Numbered from the stretch's first letter, positions 24,041 through 33,940 are shown. The stretch is 64,000 nt of DNA from Mannheimia pernigra (GCF_013377995.1 NZ_CP055305.1:1054001-1118000); one strand, 5' to 3'. Program-made: numbers and translations. The notes: generated by a model not told the origin, from the letters alone.

Positions 24041-25306
24041 TTAATGGCCACTTAATACTTTCGCTGGTTCTAATTTCGTGGCTCGCTGAGCAGGATAAAG
24101 ACTAGCCAAAAGACTTAAGATAATAGTGGCGACTAATACATAGCCCACATCTTGCCAATGTAACTCGCTTGGTAAGAAATCAACAAAATAAACCCCGTCT
24201 GAAAGTAGTTTTATTCCCAGAAAGCCTTCAATAACTTTAATAATAGCGGTCAAATTTAGTGATAAAATGACGCCTAAAGCAATTCCAAATAATGCTCCTT
24301 TCATACCTGAAAGCAAACCATACCATAAGAATATACGGCGAATAAAGCGATTGTTTGCCCCTAATGTTCGTAAAATAGCGATATCGCTTTGTTTATCTTT
24401 TACCGCCATAATCAATGTGGAAATAATATTAAAACAAGCTACGCTAATGACAAGTACCATTGCGATATACATTACAGTACGAACTAATTGAATATCGTTA
24501 TACATATAGCCAAATTTTTCGATCCAAGTATTCAAATAAAGTGGCTGCGGATAACCATTAAGCTGTGGCATAGCAAGGCTTTGCACAGCAAATGGATTGC
24601 TCAAATTTATTTCGATACCTGAAATTTGATTCGGTGGGTACCCCATCAACTCTTGGGCTTTATTTAAAGGAATTAAGGCATAACTATGATCTAATTGCCC
24701 ATCTAAGCGTAGCATACCTGTTATAGGCATATTAAAACGCAATGGCTGATTTAGTTTCCCATCTTTTGTTGATTGGGGAATAAGCAGGCTAACCTCATCG
24801 CCTACGGTGACGCCTAAAGCTTTTGCAATACCTGCCCCTAGAATTAACCCATCGTCATTCGCTTTAAATTGTTCTCTGAAAGCTCGCCATTGTTCTAATG
24901 GAATAAATTGGCTGAGTTTACTGACCCTATCTTGCTTATACGGATCAACCCCACGCACTTGTGCGATTTTTAACTGTGAGCCGTTTTCAATTAAGGCGGT
25001 AAAGCTGACAAAAGGGGAGCTAGCGGTCACATTTTCCGATTTTTTTACCAATGCCTCTAGTTTTTGGCTATCGGCAATTGGCTGAACTTGATTGTCCCGA
25101 AACGAAATCAATTCTGCGTGAGGTACAACTGAAAGTACTCGGTTGTTTAGTTCTCGCTCAAAACCGTTCATTGCACTTAGACCAATAATTAACACCGTCA
25201 CTCCCAGTGCAATGCCAATGCTTGAAAACAGCGAAATCAATGAAACCAGTCTATTTTTTTGCTTTCCCCGTTGATAACGCCAGCTAATAAAAAAGGGCGT
25301 ATTCAT
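24041..25306 (-). CDS. lolE: Lipoprotein-releasing system permease LolE
   Basis: Membrane subunit that, with LolC and the LolD ATPase, extracts outer-membrane lipoproteins from the inner membrane and passes them to LolA. 421 residues. One N-terminal helix (about 25-48), a large periplasmic domain, then three C-terminal helices; LRTLGANNRFIRRIFLWYG is the typical FtsX-family coupling segment. It is assigned to LolE rather than LolC because it comes third in the cluster after lolD and is the longer of the two. It overlaps the lolD stop by 4 bases. Confidence 0.93.
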   Translation of the reverse strand: MNTPFFISWRYQRGKQKNRLVSLISLFSSIGIALGVTVLIIGLSAMNGFERELNNRVLSVVPHAELISFRDNQVQPIADSQKLEALVKKSENVTASSPFVSFTALIENGSQLKIAQVRGVDPYKQDRVSKLSQFIPLEQWRAFREQFKANDDGLILGAGIAKALGVTVGDEVSLLIPQSTKDGKLNQPLRFNMPITGMLRLDGQLDHSYALIPLNKAQELMGYPPNQISGIEINLSNPFAVQSLAMPQLNGYPQPLYLNTWIEKFGYMYNDIQLVRTVMYIAMVLVISVACFNIISTLIMAVKDKQSDIAILRTLGANNRFIRRIFLWYGLLSGMKGALFGIALGVILSLNLTAIIKVIEGFLGIKLLSDGVYFVDFLPSELHWQDVGYVLVATIILSLLASLYPAQRATKLEPAKVLSGH

Positions 25307-25986
25307 AGGCTTTCCTCGCTTAACACCCCATCTCGCATCACAAGATTGCGTGAGAGTTTATTTGCAAGGTTCAAATCGTGTGTAACCAATAAAAATGCAA
25401 TATTTTGCTCTTGGTTAAGTTGTTGAATCAGCTCAAAAATACTTTCTGTGGTTTTTTGATCTAAATTGCCTGTAGGCTCATCAGCAAGTACTAAGGCGGG
25501 ATTATTGACTAACGCACGAGCTATTGCCACTCGTTGGCGTTCTCCCCCTGATAATGCAGAAGGGCGATGTGCGATTCGATGAGCTAATCCGACCGCTTGT
25601 AACATTTTTTCAGCTCGATGTGCCGCCTCCGTTCTGTTTTGTTTACCGATTAACATCGGCATCATTACATTTTCGAGAGCGGAAAAATCTGCCATTAAGT
25701 GATGAAATTGATAAATAAAGCCTAGGTTTTGGTTACGAAGTAACGCCAATTTATCAGCGCTCAACTGCTGTAATGATTGCCCTCGTATCCAAACTTCGCC
25801 ACTGCTTGGCTGATCTAGCCCGCCAAGTGTGTGTAATAAGGTACTTTTGCCAGAACCTGAGCTACCAATAATGGCTATTAATTCACCTTCGTTCATTGAA
25901 AATGAAACATTATTTAGCACTTGAACTTTCTGTTCGCCTTCATCATAAAATTTGCTGATATTTTCACAGCGAAGTAATTCTGTCAT
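25303..25986 (-). CDS. lolD: Lipoprotein-releasing system ATPase LolD
   Basis: ABC ATPase of 227 residues powering LolCDE. Walker A GSSGSGKST (about 42-50), Q-loop, signature LSGGERQRV, Walker B LVLADEP and a VTHD switch are all present. It lies between lolC and lolE with a 15-base gap and a 4-base overlap, the standard operon order. An uptake sequence (25591) lies inside the gene. Confidence 0.96.
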   Translation of the reverse strand: MTELLRCENISKFYDEGEQKVQVLNNVSFSMNEGELIAIIGSSGSGKSTLLHTLGGLDQPSSGEVWIRGQSLQQLSADKLALLRNQNLGFIYQFHHLMADFSALENVMMPMLIGKQNRTEAAHRAEKMLQAVGLAHRIAHRPSALSGGERQRVAIARALVNNPALVLADEPTGNLDQKTTESIFELIQQLNQEQNIAFLLVTHDLNLANKLSRNLVMRDGVLSEESL

Positions 25987-26001
25987 TTTATTTCCGTTTA
26001 T

Positions 26002-27174
26002 TTATTCGTATCTTAATGCTTGTGCAGGCTCAATTTTTGAAGCGCTATAGGCGGGGTAAATTGTGCAAAGCAATGAAAGTAAAATTGAAACACCTACAAT
26101 CATCGCAATTTGTGTGCTTGAAATCAGGGTTGGTAAATGGATTTCAGGGTTGAATAGAAAAATAATCTGATCTAAGTTAGAAACTACTGATACGCCCAAT
26201 AAACCACCCATAATCGAACCAATAACCCCAATAATTACCCCTTGAAACATAAAAATCTGCATAACTTGTTTTTTAGTTAAACCTTGGGTTTGTAAAATGG
26301 CAATTTCGCCTTGTTTGTCCACCACCATTAAGCTTAAGGAAGTGACAATATTTGAAATAGCCACCACAATAATCAGGCTAATCAATAAGCTCATCATATT
26401 TTTTTCCATTTTTACCGCTTGGAAAAATTCACCTTTTTGCTCACGCCAATCACTGATCTGGTAGCGTTCTTCATCGAAATAGCGACTAAGTTCAGTGACT
26501 TGGAAAGGATCTTGCAGGTATAAACGTATGCCTTGTACCTGATCTTCTGTAATTCTCAATAACCGCCCAACATCGGCTAAATTTGCAAATAGGGTAAATT
26601 CACTGGCCTCTTGATTAGAATGATAAATGCCTGAAATCTCAAATAAACGCTGCACAGGCACACGCCCCATTGGCGTATATTGGCTATTTTCTGTGATCAT
26701 TAAACGCAATTTATCGCCTTCGTTTACGTTCAGTTTATCAGCTAGTCGAGAACCCACTAATACTTTAAATTTGCCAGCAGGCAAAAGCTGAGAAATATTT
26801 TTGTCTGCCAATAAAGGATTATCGGTAGTATGTTCAACACCAATGAGTTGTCCCGTATTAATTCCCCCAGTACTTTGAATAACCACATTTGTACTGTTGA
26901 TTAGTACGCTCTGAGTAACAAATTCAGGTAATGTCAGTTTTTCTGCTTTGGAAAAATGTCCTTCCTGAGGGGTAATAATGGCGTGGGGTAAGGCGGAAAG
27001 CAGGTTGTTTTTCTGCATATTTTCCAGCCCATTCATAATGGATAATACAATAACCAGTGCCATTACGCCAAGTACTATGCCAAGACTCGCGAGATGAGTC
27101 ACTAATCGCCCAAAACGATCTGCACTTTTCGATCTAAAGTAACGGAAAGCAATAAAAAGAGGAGTTAAATTCAT
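26002..27174 (-). CDS. lolC: Lipoprotein-releasing system permease LolC
   Basis: First gene of lolCDE; 390 residues. It has an N-terminal helix at about 25-50 with the family-typical LASLGIVLGVMALV segment, a periplasmic domain in which the LolC Hook that recruits LolA is expected, and three C-terminal helices including the LQTQGLTKKQVMQIFMFQG coupling segment. The start ATG at 27174 has AGAAG nearby, a weak ribosome-binding site. Confidence 0.93.
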   Translation of the reverse strand: MNLTPLFIAFRYFRSKSADRFGRLVTHLASLGIVLGVMALVIVLSIMNGLENMQKNNLLSALPHAIITPQEGHFSKAEKLTLPEFVTQSVLINSTNVVIQSTGGINTGQLIGVEHTTDNPLLADKNISQLLPAGKFKVLVGSRLADKLNVNEGDKLRLMITENSQYTPMGRVPVQRLFEISGIYHSNQEASEFTLFANLADVGRLLRITEDQVQGIRLYLQDPFQVTELSRYFDEERYQISDWREQKGEFFQAVKMEKNMMSLLISLIIVVAISNIVTSLSLMVVDKQGEIAILQTQGLTKKQVMQIFMFQGVIIGVIGSIMGGLLGVSVVSNLDQIIFLFNPEIHLPTLISSTQIAMIVGVSILLSLLCTIYPAYSASKIEPAQALRYE

Positions 27175-27200
27175 CTGTTTCTTCTAAAAATATATGTGAT

Positions 27201-27258
27201 ACAAGCGGTCTTTTTTTGAGAAAAATTTGCAAATCTCTGATAAAAAATGACCGCTTGT
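27201..27258. repeat. Facing pair of uptake sequences upstream of lolC
   Basis: ACAAGCGGTC (27201-27210) and its complement (27249-27258) face each other 38 bases apart in the 219-base gap between kdsA and lolC. The loop is long and the T-run is on the wrong side for the minus strand, so terminator activity is doubtful. The rest of the gap (27259-27393) holds nothing recognisable. Confidence 0.6.
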
Positions 27259-27393
27259 TATCCTATTTGTATTATTTACCTTAGCTAGCGAAACCTCTCC
27301 ATATTTTGTGTAATCTGATTGATTAGCACCGTTAGAGCATCGCTCATTCAAATTAGGTTAAGAAACGTAGCACGGTATTTAATACGCAGAGAG

Positions 27394-28248
27394 TTATTTT
27401 GAAGTATCGATTTCTTCAAATCCCTTAACCAAATCATCAATCGCTTTCATTTGAGAAACAAATGCTTCTAATGTTGAAAGCGGTAATGCTGACGGGCCAT
27501 CGCATTTTGCTGAATTTGGATCTGGGTGAGCTTCTAGGAAAAGCCCTGCTAAGCCAACAGCCATACCCGAGCGAGCAAGTTCAGTTACTTGGTCTCTACG
27601 ACCGCCTGAAGCAGCCCCGAATGGATCTCGGCATTGTAAAGAGTGGGTAACATCAAAAATGACAGGGCAACCTTTGGAGGCTTTTTTCATAATCCCGAAA
27701 CCTAGCATATCAACAACTAAGTTGTCGTAGCCAAAATTTGTACCACGATCACAAAGAATGACTTGATCGTTGCCACATTCAGCAATTTTCTCCACAATAT
27801 TGCCCATTTGACCTGGACTTAAAAATTGAGGTTTTTTTACATTAATCACGGCACCTGTGCGAGCCATTGCCTCTACTAAATCTGTTTGGCGAGCTAAAAA
27901 TGCAGGTAGCTGAATCACATCAACCACTTCCGCGACAGGTTTACATTGATAAATTTCGTGTACATCAGTAATAATATTCACACCAAAAGTCTGCTTTAGC
28001 TCTTGGAAGATTTTTAAGCCTTCTTCCATTCCTGGTCCACGATAGGAGTGGATCGAAGAACGATTCGCTTTATCGAATGATGCTTTAAATACATAAGGCA
28101 CGTTGAGCTTATTCGTTACTTCAACATATTGTTCACATACTCTAAGTGCCATATCACGATTTTCTAGTACGTTCATACCACCAAATAGCGTAAATGGCTT
28201 GTTATTTGCCACTTCAATATTACCAATTTTTACGATTTTATCTGCCAT
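27394..28248 (-). CDS. kdsA: KDO-8-phosphate synthase
   Basis: Condenses phosphoenolpyruvate and arabinose 5-phosphate to KDO-8-phosphate, the first KDO step for lipooligosaccharide. 284 residues, as in E. coli. It contains KASFDKANRSS, GTNFGYDNLVVDM and the catalytic-loop DVTHSLQ segment. It is last in the prfA-prmC-sirB1-kdsA order seen in enterics, here with a Fic gene inserted just before it (10 bases). Confidence 0.97.
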   Translation of the reverse strand: MADKIVKIGNIEVANNKPFTLFGGMNVLENRDMALRVCEQYVEVTNKLNVPYVFKASFDKANRSSIHSYRGPGMEEGLKIFQELKQTFGVNIITDVHEIYQCKPVAEVVDVIQLPAFLARQTDLVEAMARTGAVINVKKPQFLSPGQMGNIVEKIAECGNDQVILCDRGTNFGYDNLVVDMLGFGIMKKASKGCPVIFDVTHSLQCRDPFGAASGGRRDQVTELARSGMAVGLAGLFLEAHPDPNSAKCDGPSALPLSTLEAFVSQMKAIDDLVKGFEEIDTSK

Positions 28249-28258
28249 AGATTTTTCC

Positions 28259-28612
28259 TTATTTGATAAATTCTAATCTGTCAAAAATGATTTTTTCAAA
28301 CAATGTGTTATCCACATAAAGTGAAGAACGCTCCGATGCTCTAATCATCTCTTGCTGAGTTACATTTTGAAAATGTAAGCGATAGTTAAATTTTAATGCG
28401 AATTGAATAATAAACTCTCGTTGAGTTCGCCCATTGCCCTCTCTGAAAGCATGCAAAATATTGATTTCACCGAGATAATAAGCTAATTTCTTTGCAAAAG
28501 TTGCTTTATCATAATGTTCAAAATCATCTAATTCGTCATCAGATGTTGCCCCAAGTTTATTACGCAAAACACCGTTTTTATCAGTGTAACGGTCGAATTC
28601 CGCATATTTCAT
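28259..28612 (-). pseudogene. Fic/DOC-family gene with probable internal deletion
   Basis: Open frame of 117 codons. Residues 1-30 (KNGVLRNKLGATSDDEL) match the start of full-length Fic proteins, and residues 36-117 match the end, including HAFREGNGR (54-62) with the catalytic His54 kept and the usual Pro replaced by Ala. The roughly 80 residues that normally lie between, carrying the flap and part of the core, are missing, against about 200 residues in whole proteins. The frame stays open and has GGAG before the ATG, so a small product could be made. No antitoxin gene is beside it. Confidence 0.7.
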
Positions 28613-28649
28613 ATATGCTCCGCTTCAACTCATCAAAACTCATTTCATA

Positions 28650-29516
28650 TCAATGCACCACACTCTCTTGGCTTTTTTGCTCTAAGCCTTTTACTTCCAT
28701 TTTTAAAATTTCGGTAGAAGGATCTTCTGGGCATTGGTCAATGAAATAATTAATATCTTCTAATGCGGCTTGGTAGCAATCCATACTGGCTAATACCATT
28801 CCACGATCGCGAATTTCATATGGATCTTCAGGACTACAGGCAAGGCGGTATTCAATTAATCGCAAGGTTTCTTCATATTTTCCCTCACGAGTGAGTGCCA
28901 TTTTAAACACCGTTTCAACCCGCTCAAGCAGTTCTTGTGCTTCTGCTCGTCTTAATAGATCTGGGGTTACTTCTACGCCAAAGCCCATTTCGCCTTCAAG
29001 CCATTTGTTAAGCATTTCAATGCTGATAAACTCACCATTCCACGGATTAATAAAACGCACTTTAGTTGCTCGGTTTGGTTGTTTAATTTCTGCTCTTATC
29101 ACTAATTGAGTTGGAAAATTTACTGGATAAAGCGGTAAATCTAATACAGACGCTAAATAAAGTACCACCGCCCCTAATGAAACTGGCATTCCACGACGCT
29201 TTTTGAGCACCTGATTGAGCAATAAATTTTCTGTGTGGAAATAATCCTCATAGTAGCAATGAAAGCCCCACTCTTTATAGACCAAATTGAGCAGCTGATT
29301 AATCCGCTCTTCGTCCCCTTCGCCATTTACGTTGTAGCGCGCTTTTTTCGTTAATGCGGACATCTGTCCAAATATTCGCTGCTCGTTTACATTATCATCA
29401 ATAAGCTTCGTTAGCCGTAAGATTTCACGATAGAGATATTTTTGTAATTCTATATCGCTTATCGTGATTTTGGGCTCTGCCAACTCTTTCAATAATTCTT
29501 CAATAATATCGTCCAT
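28650..29516 (-). CDS. sirB1: SirB1-family transglutaminase-like/TPR protein
   Basis: 288 residues. An N-terminal transglutaminase-like region contains RRGMPVSLGAVVLYLASVLD and a C-terminal part has TPR-like helices. It corresponds to E. coli SirB1/YchA, found in the same place between prmC and kdsA. No enzyme activity is known, and the classic Cys of true transglutaminases is not visible in the core segment. It starts 9 bases after prmC. Confidence 0.9.
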   Translation of the reverse strand: MDDIIEELLKELAEPKITISDIELQKYLYREILRLTKLIDDNVNEQRIFGQMSALTKKARYNVNGEGDEERINQLLNLVYKEWGFHCYYEDYFHTENLLLNQVLKKRRGMPVSLGAVVLYLASVLDLPLYPVNFPTQLVIRAEIKQPNRATKVRFINPWNGEFISIEMLNKWLEGEMGFGVEVTPDLLRRAEAQELLERVETVFKMALTREGKYEETLRLIEYRLACSPEDPYEIRDRGMVLASMDCYQAALEDINYFIDQCPEDPSTEILKMEVKGLEQKSQESVVH

Positions 29517-29525
29517 TTACTGCCT

Positions 29526-30392
29526 TTATTTTAGGATTGCTTGGGTTACTCTATCATTACCGCCGTAATCTTGAGCGGTTTCAATCGCTTCCCACACATT
29601 CAAATCAAATAAATTTCTTACTTGCTCGCCCTGCTGCCAACCGTGTTCGAGCATTAACGCCCCTTGTGGTTTTAAGTAAAGCGGTGCATTTTTAATAATG
29701 TTTTGCAAATCGCTCAAACCATTATTATCGGCAACTAATGCGGTTAAAGGTTCAAAACGCACATCGCCCACCGTTAAATTTTCATCTTCCGCATCAATGT
29801 AGGGCGGGTTAGAGACAATCAAATCAAACCGTTGATTGGCAAGTGCAGAGAACCAATCGCTTTGCAAAAACTGCACATTGCTAAAGCCTAAATTTTCACG
29901 ATTTTCTTCCGCCAATTTCACCGCTTCAGCTTGAAAATCCACCCCGATAATCTGGGCTTTTTCACCCAGTTCACTCGCTAACGCCAAAGCAATCGCCCCC
30001 GTTCCCGTGCCTAAATCTAAAATTTGCAAATTTTTCTGATTTTCTAACCGCTTGTAGGCAAAATCTAAAGCCAGCTCAACCAGACGTTCTGTATCAGGGC
30101 GAGGAATAAGGGTGGCGGTAGAAACCTTTAACGGCAAAGACCAAAACTCTCGTTGCCCCAAAATATACGCCATTGGCTCGCCTTTCACTCGGCGAGCCAA
30201 TTTCTCCGCTAATTCCACTAATTCACTTTCTGAAAGCATTGTTTCCGAAAAGGCGAAAATCGCAGATTTCGAGCGTTTTGTGACCGCTTGCAGCAGTAAG
30301 TTTGCATCAAATTTCGCATTTAAAAACGGATCGCTTTCTGCATTTTTAAGAAGTTGCTGTTCGGCGAAAGAAAGCCATTGTTGGTAGTTCAT
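29526..30392 (-). CDS. prmC: Release-factor glutamine methyltransferase
   Basis: Methylates the glutamine of the GGQ motif in release factors, including the product of the adjacent prfA. 288 residues. The N-terminal helical domain recognises the factor, the SAM-binding motif is ILDLGTGTGAIALALA, and the catalytic NPPY tetrad is in IVSNPPYIDAED. It lies 16 bases after prfA, the conserved arrangement. Confidence 0.96.
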   Translation of the reverse strand: MNYQQWLSFAEQQLLKNAESDPFLNAKFDANLLLQAVTKRSKSAIFAFSETMLSESELVELAEKLARRVKGEPMAYILGQREFWSLPLKVSTATLIPRPDTERLVELALDFAYKRLENQKNLQILDLGTGTGAIALALASELGEKAQIIGVDFQAEAVKLAEENRENLGFSNVQFLQSDWFSALANQRFDLIVSNPPYIDAEDENLTVGDVRFEPLTALVADNNGLSDLQNIIKNAPLYLKPQGALMLEHGWQQGEQVRNLFDLNVWEAIETAQDYGGNDRVTQAILK

Positions 30393-30408
30393 TTGCTCAT
30401 TTTCAACA

Positions 30409-31491
30409 TCACGCGTTTTCCGACAACGCCGCTAGCTGATCCGCTTGATATTCCGTAATAATTGGCTGAATCAATTCATCAATTTTTCCGTTCATTACTT
30501 CATCTAAACGGTAAACAGTTAAGTTGATGCGGTGGTCGGTGACACGCCCTTGTGGGTAATTGTAAGTACGGATTTTGTCCGAACGGTCGCCCGAGCCAAG
30601 TAAGTTACGGCGAGTGTCTGCCTGTTCTGCTGCTTGGCGTTCTTGTTCCACTTGCACAATGCGAGAGGCAAGCACGGCTAAGGCTTTCGCTTTGTTTTTG
30701 TGTTGTGAACGTTCGTCTTGGCACTCCACCACAATGCCGGTTGGAATGTGGGTGATACGCACCGCAGAGTCGGTAGTATTAACGTGCTGACCACCTGCAC
30801 CCGATGAACGGTAAGTGTCAATGCGTAAGTCAGATGGATTAATTTCTGGCATTTCGCTTTCAGGTAATTCTGGCATTACTGCAACGGTACAAGCTGAGGT
30901 GTGAATACGCCCTTGTGATTCAGTTTTTGGCACACGTTGAACACGGTGTCCGCCCGACTCAAATTTAAGCTGTCCATATACGCCTTCGCCACTAATTTTA
31001 ACGATGATCTCTTTGTATCCACCTTGCTCGCTTTCGTTGGCAGACATTTCTTCAATTCTCCAACGTTTGTTCTCACAATAGCGACTGTACATACGATATA
31101 AATCGCCTGCGAAAATCCCTGCTTCATCACCACCTGTGCCGGCACGAATTTCTAGGAATGCATTATATTCATCGTTCGGATCTTTTGGCAGTAATAAAAT
31201 TTGTAAATGTTGCTCAAGGTTCTCAATTTCTGCTTTGTTTTCGGCAATTTCTTCTGCTGCCATCTCTTTCATATCGGGGTCGTCTAACAATAATTGAGCG
31301 TCTTCAATATCATTGTTTAGCTTTTTCCAATGGTTAAAAGTGCCAACTACTTCTTCTAATTGGGAATATTCTTTGGAATAAGCACGGAATTTTTCTTGAT
31401 CGGAAATCACCGAGGCATCACCTAAAAGTGCCTGTAACTCTTCGTGACGTTCGCTTAAACTTTCTAATTTATTAATAATAGAATCTTTCAT
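30409..31491 (-). CDS. prfA: Peptide chain release factor 1
   Basis: Recognises UAA and UAG stop codons and triggers peptide release. 360 residues. The stop-codon-reading region contains VPKTESQGRIHTSACT, with PKT at the place of the PxT motif. The GGQ motif is in SSGAGGQHVNTTDS. First gene of prfA-prmC-sirB1; the hemA that precedes it in E. coli is not present here. Confidence 0.98.
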   Translation of the reverse strand: MKDSIINKLESLSERHEELQALLGDASVISDQEKFRAYSKEYSQLEEVVGTFNHWKKLNNDIEDAQLLLDDPDMKEMAAEEIAENKAEIENLEQHLQILLLPKDPNDEYNAFLEIRAGTGGDEAGIFAGDLYRMYSRYCENKRWRIEEMSANESEQGGYKEIIVKISGEGVYGQLKFESGGHRVQRVPKTESQGRIHTSACTVAVMPELPESEMPEINPSDLRIDTYRSSGAGGQHVNTTDSAVRITHIPTGIVVECQDERSQHKNKAKALAVLASRIVQVEQERQAAEQADTRRNLLGSGDRSDKIRTYNYPQGRVTDHRINLTVYRLDEVMNGKIDELIQPIITEYQADQLAALSENA

Positions 31492-31591
31492 TGAAAATAT
31501 CTCTTTACTAGCGAAAATATTTCGCTTCTATAAATTTAAAAAAACAAAGGTTTGAATAGGGAATAACTGGCGAATTATAGCGGATTTTTCG

Positions 31592-32176
31592 TTAAAAATC
31601 TTGTTCAATCGCAAGCCAATTTTCTAGCATTTCTTTTCCATATTCGGTGATAAAGGATTCGGGGTGGAATTGCACGCCGAAAATCGGTAAATCCTTGTGC
31701 TTAAAAGCCACTAGCACATTTTGTTCGCAAATTGCTGTTGCCACAAGCGGTGTATTTTCGAGAGAATTTTGCAAAATGCCCCAAGAGTGATATAGCCCGA
31801 TTTGAAACTGCTTCGGCAAGCCGTTAAACATCGGGTTGGGCTCAATTTGGGTAAGTGTGCGTTGTTGCCCGTGGCGGACATTCTCCAAATTGTATAGCGT
31901 ACCACCGAAAAATTCGCAAAGGGTTTGATGCCCAAGGCAAACGCCCAAAATTGATTTAGTTTGATGATAGCGTTCGAGCATCACAAAAGTCTGCGGATAA
32001 GCCTTAGGCACATCAGGGCCAGGAGAAATCAGAATATGGCTGAAGCTTTCTACTTCATCTAAGTTTAGTTCTTCGACTAAAACGACTTTCGCAGATATAT
32101 TGATTTTGCGAAGTAAATCTACCAAATTGAAGGTAAAAGAGTCGTGGTTATCGATGATTAATAGTTTTTTTTGCAT
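31592..32176 (-). CDS. pabA: Aminodeoxychorismate synthase component II
   Basis: Glutamine amidotransferase of 194 residues, with the nucleophile in GVCLGHQTLCEFFGG and the His-Glu pair in FGVQFHPESFI. TrpG and PabA look alike. This one is called PabA because trpG already sits beside trpE and because pabB-pabC lie 1.8 kb away. It would give ammonia to PabB for folate synthesis. Unlike pabB-pabC it is on the minus strand, with rmuC in between. Confidence 0.88.
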   Translation of the reverse strand: MQKKLLIIDNHDSFTFNLVDLLRKINISAKVVLVEELNLDEVESFSHILISPGPDVPKAYPQTFVMLERYHQTKSILGVCLGHQTLCEFFGGTLYNLENVRHGQQRTLTQIEPNPMFNGLPKQFQIGLYHSWGILQNSLENTPLVATAICEQNVLVAFKHKDLPIFGVQFHPESFITEYGKEMLENWLAIEQDF

Positions 32177-32198
32177 TTGGTTAGTTCTTTGTTATTTC

Positions 32199-32233
32199 AA
32201 ATCTCCCCTTCTTTAAAAAAGAAGGGGAGATTT
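32199..32233. terminator. Strong hairpin between rmuC and pabA
   Basis: Perfect 16-base inverted repeat AAATCTCCCCTTCTTT and its complement, with a 3-base loop. It lies directly after the rmuC stop (minus strand). The T-run is short, so it may act partly as an mRNA-stabilising hairpin. Confidence 0.65.
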
Positions 32234-32236
32234 GAT

Positions 32237-33856
32237 CTATTCTTCCAATAATTCCTTTGATACCATTTCCAGTTTGATAGTATCTACTTCGTTTTCAATC
32301 AATTCTACCTGTGGGACAAGTTGGCTTGCTTTACTGGAAAGATGCTGAAAACGCTCCACTTTGCCAAGTAATCCCCTTCGCCCAACAAGCGATGTAACGG
32401 CTTGATTATATTGATTATTTGCTGTGTTTAGCGTGTTCCCTAATTTGGCTAAACGATCCGCTACAACACACACTTGATTATAAATTTCACCCGCTTTTTC
32501 GCTGATTTCTCGGGCTTCATTATTACCTCGTTCAATACGCCATAAGTTTGCCACTGTACGTAAAATCGGCATTAACGTCGTGTGAGAAACTAAAATCACG
32601 TTGCGTTCATAACCGAAGTTAAATAGTTGCGGATCGTGCTTCATCGCTTCAATATACGCAGCCTCAATCGAGACAAACATCAGCACAAAATCGGGGCTTT
32701 TAATGCCAAGCAAGGCACTGTAATTTTTCTTTGATAAGCCCTCAATATGATTTCTCAAAGAGCGACAATGCTCGTCCAATGCTTGTGAAATTGCAAAATT
32801 TTCCTTAGATCTGACCGCTTGATCGTACGCCAATAGCGACACTTTACTGTCAAGAATCAGATGTTTTTGATCGGGCAGATGTACTACGAAATCAGGCGCA
32901 AAGCGTCTGCCTTCTTCATCACGAAAACTTTCTTGAGATTGGTAGTGTTCACCCGCTAGCAAACCTGCTGATTGTAACGCCGTTTCAAGCTGTACTTCGC
33001 CCCAGTTGCCTGCAACTTTGTTATTCCCTTTCAGGGCATTTGTGAGGTTTTGTGCCTCTTCTGACATCGACACCCCAATTTGTAACACTCGCTTAATTTC
33101 CGCCTCCAAATTTGCTGAGCCTTTGAGCGATTCACTATGCACTTCATTCACACGTTTTTGAAACCCCTCAATTTGCTCTTTGAATGGTTTGAGCAAAGCT
33201 TCAAGCGAACTTTGATTCGTTTCGCTAAATCGCTTGCTTTTTTCATCTAGAATTTGCTGTGCCAGATGTTGAAACTCCACATTAAGTTGTTGTTTTACTT
33301 CAATAAAATTACGTTGTTGCTGTTCAAAATTTGCTTGCTTTTCCGAAAGCATAGTACGTACTGCGGTCAGCTCGTTTTGCATTTCATTTAAACGACTAGA
33401 AATTGATTGATTTTCCTTCTCTTTTTGAGAAAGTGAACTCTGACTAAATTGTAGCTGTTCTTCCAAATTTTCTACTTTAGTTTGTGAAGACCCCATACGT
33501 TCTTTGAGTTCATTGATATAGCGTTCCAACTCACTGTGTTGCTGTTCGGCGATCTCAATTTTTTGTTGAAAACGTTGTAATTGTTCATTTCGTTCACTTA
33601 AATTTTCGCTTATAGCTTCATATTTTGTTTGTTGCTGTACTGCCCATTGCTCAAGCTGATTTTTCTCTTGAACTAAAACCTCATATTTTTGTTGAATTTG
33701 AGTGAAATCTGTGTTGGTTCTGTTAAGATCTTGGTTTAACTCATAAGCATCTCGCTGATAACGAGATTTTAAGAAAAAAAGATAAATGCTAATCAGCATA
33801 CAGATAGCGAGGGCAATATAGCTCCAAATGTCTTGAAAATTAATTGGTGTATTCAT
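32237..33856 (-). CDS. rmuC: RmuC-family DNA recombination-limiting protein
   Basis: 539 residues from the ATG at 33856, which begins MNTPINFQDIWSYIALA. An in-frame start at 34123 would run far into pabB and has no support. An N-terminal membrane anchor (about 12-30) is followed by a long coiled coil rich in Gln, Glu and Leu (about 35-225) and a C-terminal RmuC nuclease-like domain (LDSKVSLLAYDQAVR, SPDFVLMFVSIEAAY). The family limits inversions at short repeats; its chemistry is inferred. AAAGG precedes the start. Confidence 0.93.
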   Translation of the reverse strand: MNTPINFQDIWSYIALAICMLISIYLFFLKSRYQRDAYELNQDLNRTNTDFTQIQQKYEVLVQEKNQLEQWAVQQQTKYEAISENLSERNEQLQRFQQKIEIAEQQHSELERYINELKERMGSSQTKVENLEEQLQFSQSSLSQKEKENQSISSRLNEMQNELTAVRTMLSEKQANFEQQQRNFIEVKQQLNVEFQHLAQQILDEKSKRFSETNQSSLEALLKPFKEQIEGFQKRVNEVHSESLKGSANLEAEIKRVLQIGVSMSEEAQNLTNALKGNNKVAGNWGEVQLETALQSAGLLAGEHYQSQESFRDEEGRRFAPDFVVHLPDQKHLILDSKVSLLAYDQAVRSKENFAISQALDEHCRSLRNHIEGLSKKNYSALLGIKSPDFVLMFVSIEAAYIEAMKHDPQLFNFGYERNVILVSHTTLMPILRTVANLWRIERGNNEAREISEKAGEIYNQVCVVADRLAKLGNTLNTANNQYNQAVTSLVGRRGLLGKVERFQHLSSKASQLVPQVELIENEVDTIKLEMVSKELLEE

Positions 33857-33940
33857 CGGTAAAACCTTTTTTAAAAAATGCTTTTCAAAATGATTGCTTT
33901 GCATTATAACAGAGCTTTTACATATTAAGCATTTCACCTT

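Noticed and set aside
28614..28648. Short antitoxin gene before the reduced Fic gene
   Set aside because: A 20-codon frame (MSFDELKRSIYEICGIRPLH) overlaps the Fic start but resembles no known Fic antitoxin and is likely chance.
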